This document shows, piece by piece, positions 5,083 through 6,091 of a stretch of DNA of 6,091 nt (positions within the stretch are counted from its first letter, which is position 1; each line of letters begins with the position of its first letter). The translations under genes were made by a program, and so were the position numbers. The notes under the pieces are model-generated. The model searched no databases. It had not been told where the DNA came from and saw nothing but the letters and a program-made list of their open reading frames with translations. Source of the stretch: GWE2-40-63 sp050251815 (GTDB taxonomy: Bacteria; Bacteroidota; Bacteroidia; Bacteroidales; SZUA-534); contig JBFWMB010000154.1 of NCBI GenBank assembly GCA_050251815.1, forward strand, positions 1 to 6,091, written 5' to 3'.

Positions 5083-5163
5083 TTGCTTGTTTTGTGAAAA
5101 TATTTTTTTATGTTTTCTCTAAACAATTGGCAATATAAATTTAACAGAATGAAAAACAAGCAA
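5083..5163. repeat. Spaced perfect 11-bp inverted repeat upstream of the Bax-inhibitor gene
   Basis: TTGCTTGTTTT (5083-5093) and AAAACAAGCAA (5153-5163) are perfect inverted arms 59 bases apart, between the end of the AlkD-like gene and the start of the Bax-inhibitor gene. They could be two binding sites for a regulator or a long-range RNA stem in the leader. There is no T-run that would make a terminator. Confidence 0.45.
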
Positions 5164-5180
5164 TTAACATCAGGTGACAA

Positions 5181-5858
5181 TCAAGTGGCATTTAGCCAAA
5201 GAAATTCCTGACCCAGACGGCGAACTGCATTATTTTCAGTATGCATCATTTTTTCTGCCAAATCCTTCATTTTTTTTTGGTTTTGCTGACTGGTTTGAAA
5301 AACTGTTTGCATGGCAAATAGGAGTGCTTGGTGTAGTTGGTGATTATCGGTTTTGGCGGCAATTTCAGTGTGATTAATAATGTAGGTTACAATTGCATCT
5401 TTTTGATTATGATTTTGCTTTATAGCCCAACTGGCAGTGTAAAAAGCCAGAATAGAAGCTTCCAGGCCTTTTGACAACCAGATATCAATAAATGCAACTA
5501 AGTTTGGAACAAGCGCTAGCATGTTTTTGCTAAACTGTTCAATCAATTCCTGATGGTTAAGTTGAGATGCAATATCGAGAACTTGCCCGTCGTTAAGTTT
5601 TTCTACTTCAAAAAGCATCGAAGAAATTATTTTTGCTTCTCGGATATCTTTTTTCCAAAGTAGAAATGCCAACTCGTTATTGGGTAAAAATTCGGAGCCT
5701 ATTTGCCGCAAATGAGGAATCGACACCCCATAATTTAAACGATAACTAATACCCATTTTTTGTAAAAGTCGTGAAACATCGCCGTTTTGCAAATGTGAAA
5801 CCTTGCGAAGTATCTTTCGGTAGTTTTGTAGAACCTCTGAGGAAATATTTGTTTTCAA
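5181..5858 (-). CDS. AlkD-like DNA alkylation repair family protein (HEAT-like repeats)
   Basis: The 225-residue product is mostly helical, as expected of the AlkD-type HEAT-like fold. Its clearest family signature is NGDVSRLLQKMGISYRLNYG (25-44), followed by VSIPHLRQIG (45-54) and LAFLLWKKDIREAKIISSML (63-82). AlkD enzymes remove alkylated bases with Trp and Asp residues in the concave face. I could not find an obvious SWD-type motif in the middle helices, so activity is uncertain and it may be a non-catalytic paralogue. Its length is normal for the family. The frame also has a TTG at 5885, but that codon forms part of a consensus -7 box, so I place the start at TTG 5858; the first ATG at 5756 would lose conserved residues. 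If the promoter call is wrong, 5885 (234 residues) is the alternative. No clear terminator follows the stop. Confidence 0.75.
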   Translation of the reverse strand: MKTNISSEVLQNYRKILRKVSHLQNGDVSRLLQKMGISYRLNYGVSIPHLRQIGSEFLPNNELAFLLWKKDIREAKIISSMLFEVEKLNDGQVLDIASQLNHQELIEQFSKNMLALVPNLVAFIDIWLSKGLEASILAFYTASWAIKQNHNQKDAIVTYIINHTEIAAKTDNHQLHQALLFAMQTVFQTSQQNQKKMKDLAEKMMHTENNAVRRLGQEFLWLNAT

Positions 5859-5882
5859 AGTTTTTAAAAGTTCAGTGAAGTT

Positions 5883-5914
5883 CAAATATAATTGTAATTA
5901 TATCATATAGCAAA
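5883..5914 (-). promoter_or_regulatory. Consensus promoter of the AlkD-like gene
   Basis: Read on the minus strand, TTTG (5914-5911), 20 bases and TATATTTG (5890-5883) match the Bacteroidota promoter consensus in every fixed base. The RNA should begin at about 5875-5879, inside the longest reading frame and about 20 bases before the TTG at 5858. Confidence 0.65.
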
Positions 5915-5947
5915 GCTTTAAAACCAATAAAAGTCAATATATCCAAT

Positions 5948-5977
5948 AAAAAAAGCCCTGGGAAGACCCGGGGCTTT
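5948..5977 (-). terminator. Strong rho-independent terminator of the right-edge unit
   Basis: AAAGCCCTGGG (5952-5962) and CCCGGGGCTTT (5967-5977) form an 11-bp GC-rich stem with one G-U pair and a 4-base loop. On the minus strand it is followed by seven T (complement of 5948-5954). It lies 17 bases after the TGA of the small frame to its right and isolates the AlkD-like gene from upstream transcription. Confidence 0.88.
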
Positions 5978-5987
5978 GGGTGGAAGA

Positions 5988-6007
5988 TCCCGATTCAGAA
6001 ATCGGGA
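5988..6007. repeat. Perfect 8-bp inverted repeat overlapping a stop codon
   Basis: TCCCGATT (5988-5995) and AATCGGGA (6000-6007) flank a 4-base CAGA loop. The minus-strand stop TGA (5997-5995) runs from this loop into one arm, so the last two codons before it and the first bases of the 3' UTR form the hairpin. There is no T-run, so it is distinct from the terminator at 5948-5977. Confidence 0.65.
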
Positions 6008-6087
6008 CGACCTCTGGAACCACCATTTTTTAAGAGCCAATCCAGGGCAAATTTGCCATTTTTAAAAAGTTTGAGTTTTTTTTCCAT
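5995..6087 (-). CDS. Possible 30-residue small protein, or C-terminus of a gene cut by the right edge
   Basis: On the minus strand an ATG at 6087 opens a frame of 30 codons that ends at TGA 5997-5995, followed by a strong terminator. The product is basic: MEKKLKLFKNGKFALDW at the N-terminus, then LLKNGGSRGRPDF at the C-terminus. The ATG follows a codon that is also open, and only four bases remain before the edge, so this may be the tail of a longer protein. I recognise no family. The evidence is the terminator just downstream, an A-rich Lys-heavy start and a plausible amphipathic stretch at 5-20. The last codons fall in an inverted repeat, so the C-terminus could be repeat-derived. Confidence 0.42.
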   Translation of the reverse strand: MEKKLKLFKNGKFALDWLLKNGGSRGRPDF

Positions 6088-6091
6088 CAAA

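Noticed and set aside
5174..5377. Plus-strand frame of 67 codons
   Set aside because: It lies antisense inside the AlkD-like gene and has low-complexity Phe-rich content from poly-T runs.

Overview
The window looks like chromosomal DNA of a Bacteroidota, probably class Bacteroidia (order not determinable). It is AT-rich with no strong Shine-Dalgarno sequences before its genes. Several sites match the Bacteroidota promoter pattern TTTG-N19/20-TAnnTTTG. Gene content also fits: a DUF3127 protein, a YceI protein paired with an outer-membrane barrel, a Bax-inhibitor-1 homologue and an AlkD-like HEAT protein.

Layout, left to right. Bases 2-94 are probably the last codons of a plus-strand gene, followed by a hairpin terminator (99-129). 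A DUF3127 gene (384-740) encodes an OB-fold protein with an SSB-like acidic tip. Then comes a tRNA region (about 764-1282). A consensus promoter (764-794) precedes two degenerate tandem copies of the 5' half of tRNA-Ser, the intact tRNA-Ser(GCU) at 1044-1132, its terminator, and a second copy of the tRNA 3' end plus the first terminator arm. Bases 1282-1549 carry no gene.

An envelope cluster follows on the plus strand: a secreted YceI protein (1624-2193), 19 bp further an outer-membrane beta-barrel protein (2213-3484), a long hairpin, and a third secreted protein (3579-4214, TTG start). I read the third protein as a divergent, cysteine-bearing YceI relative. YceI domains bind isoprenoid-type lipids in studied members, so the trio could handle a lipid at the outer membrane; that role is inference.

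The right part is on the minus strand. A seven-helix Bax-inhibitor-1/YccA protein (5020-4262) faces the envelope cluster across a shared hairpin terminator. Upstream of it is an AlkD-like HEAT-repeat protein with a good promoter. At the right edge is a 30-codon frame, or the end of a longer gene, with its own terminator.

Nothing here is clearly a mobile element, CRISPR array or defence system. The most unusual structure is the array of partial tRNA-Ser copies on both sides of the intact tRNA gene.
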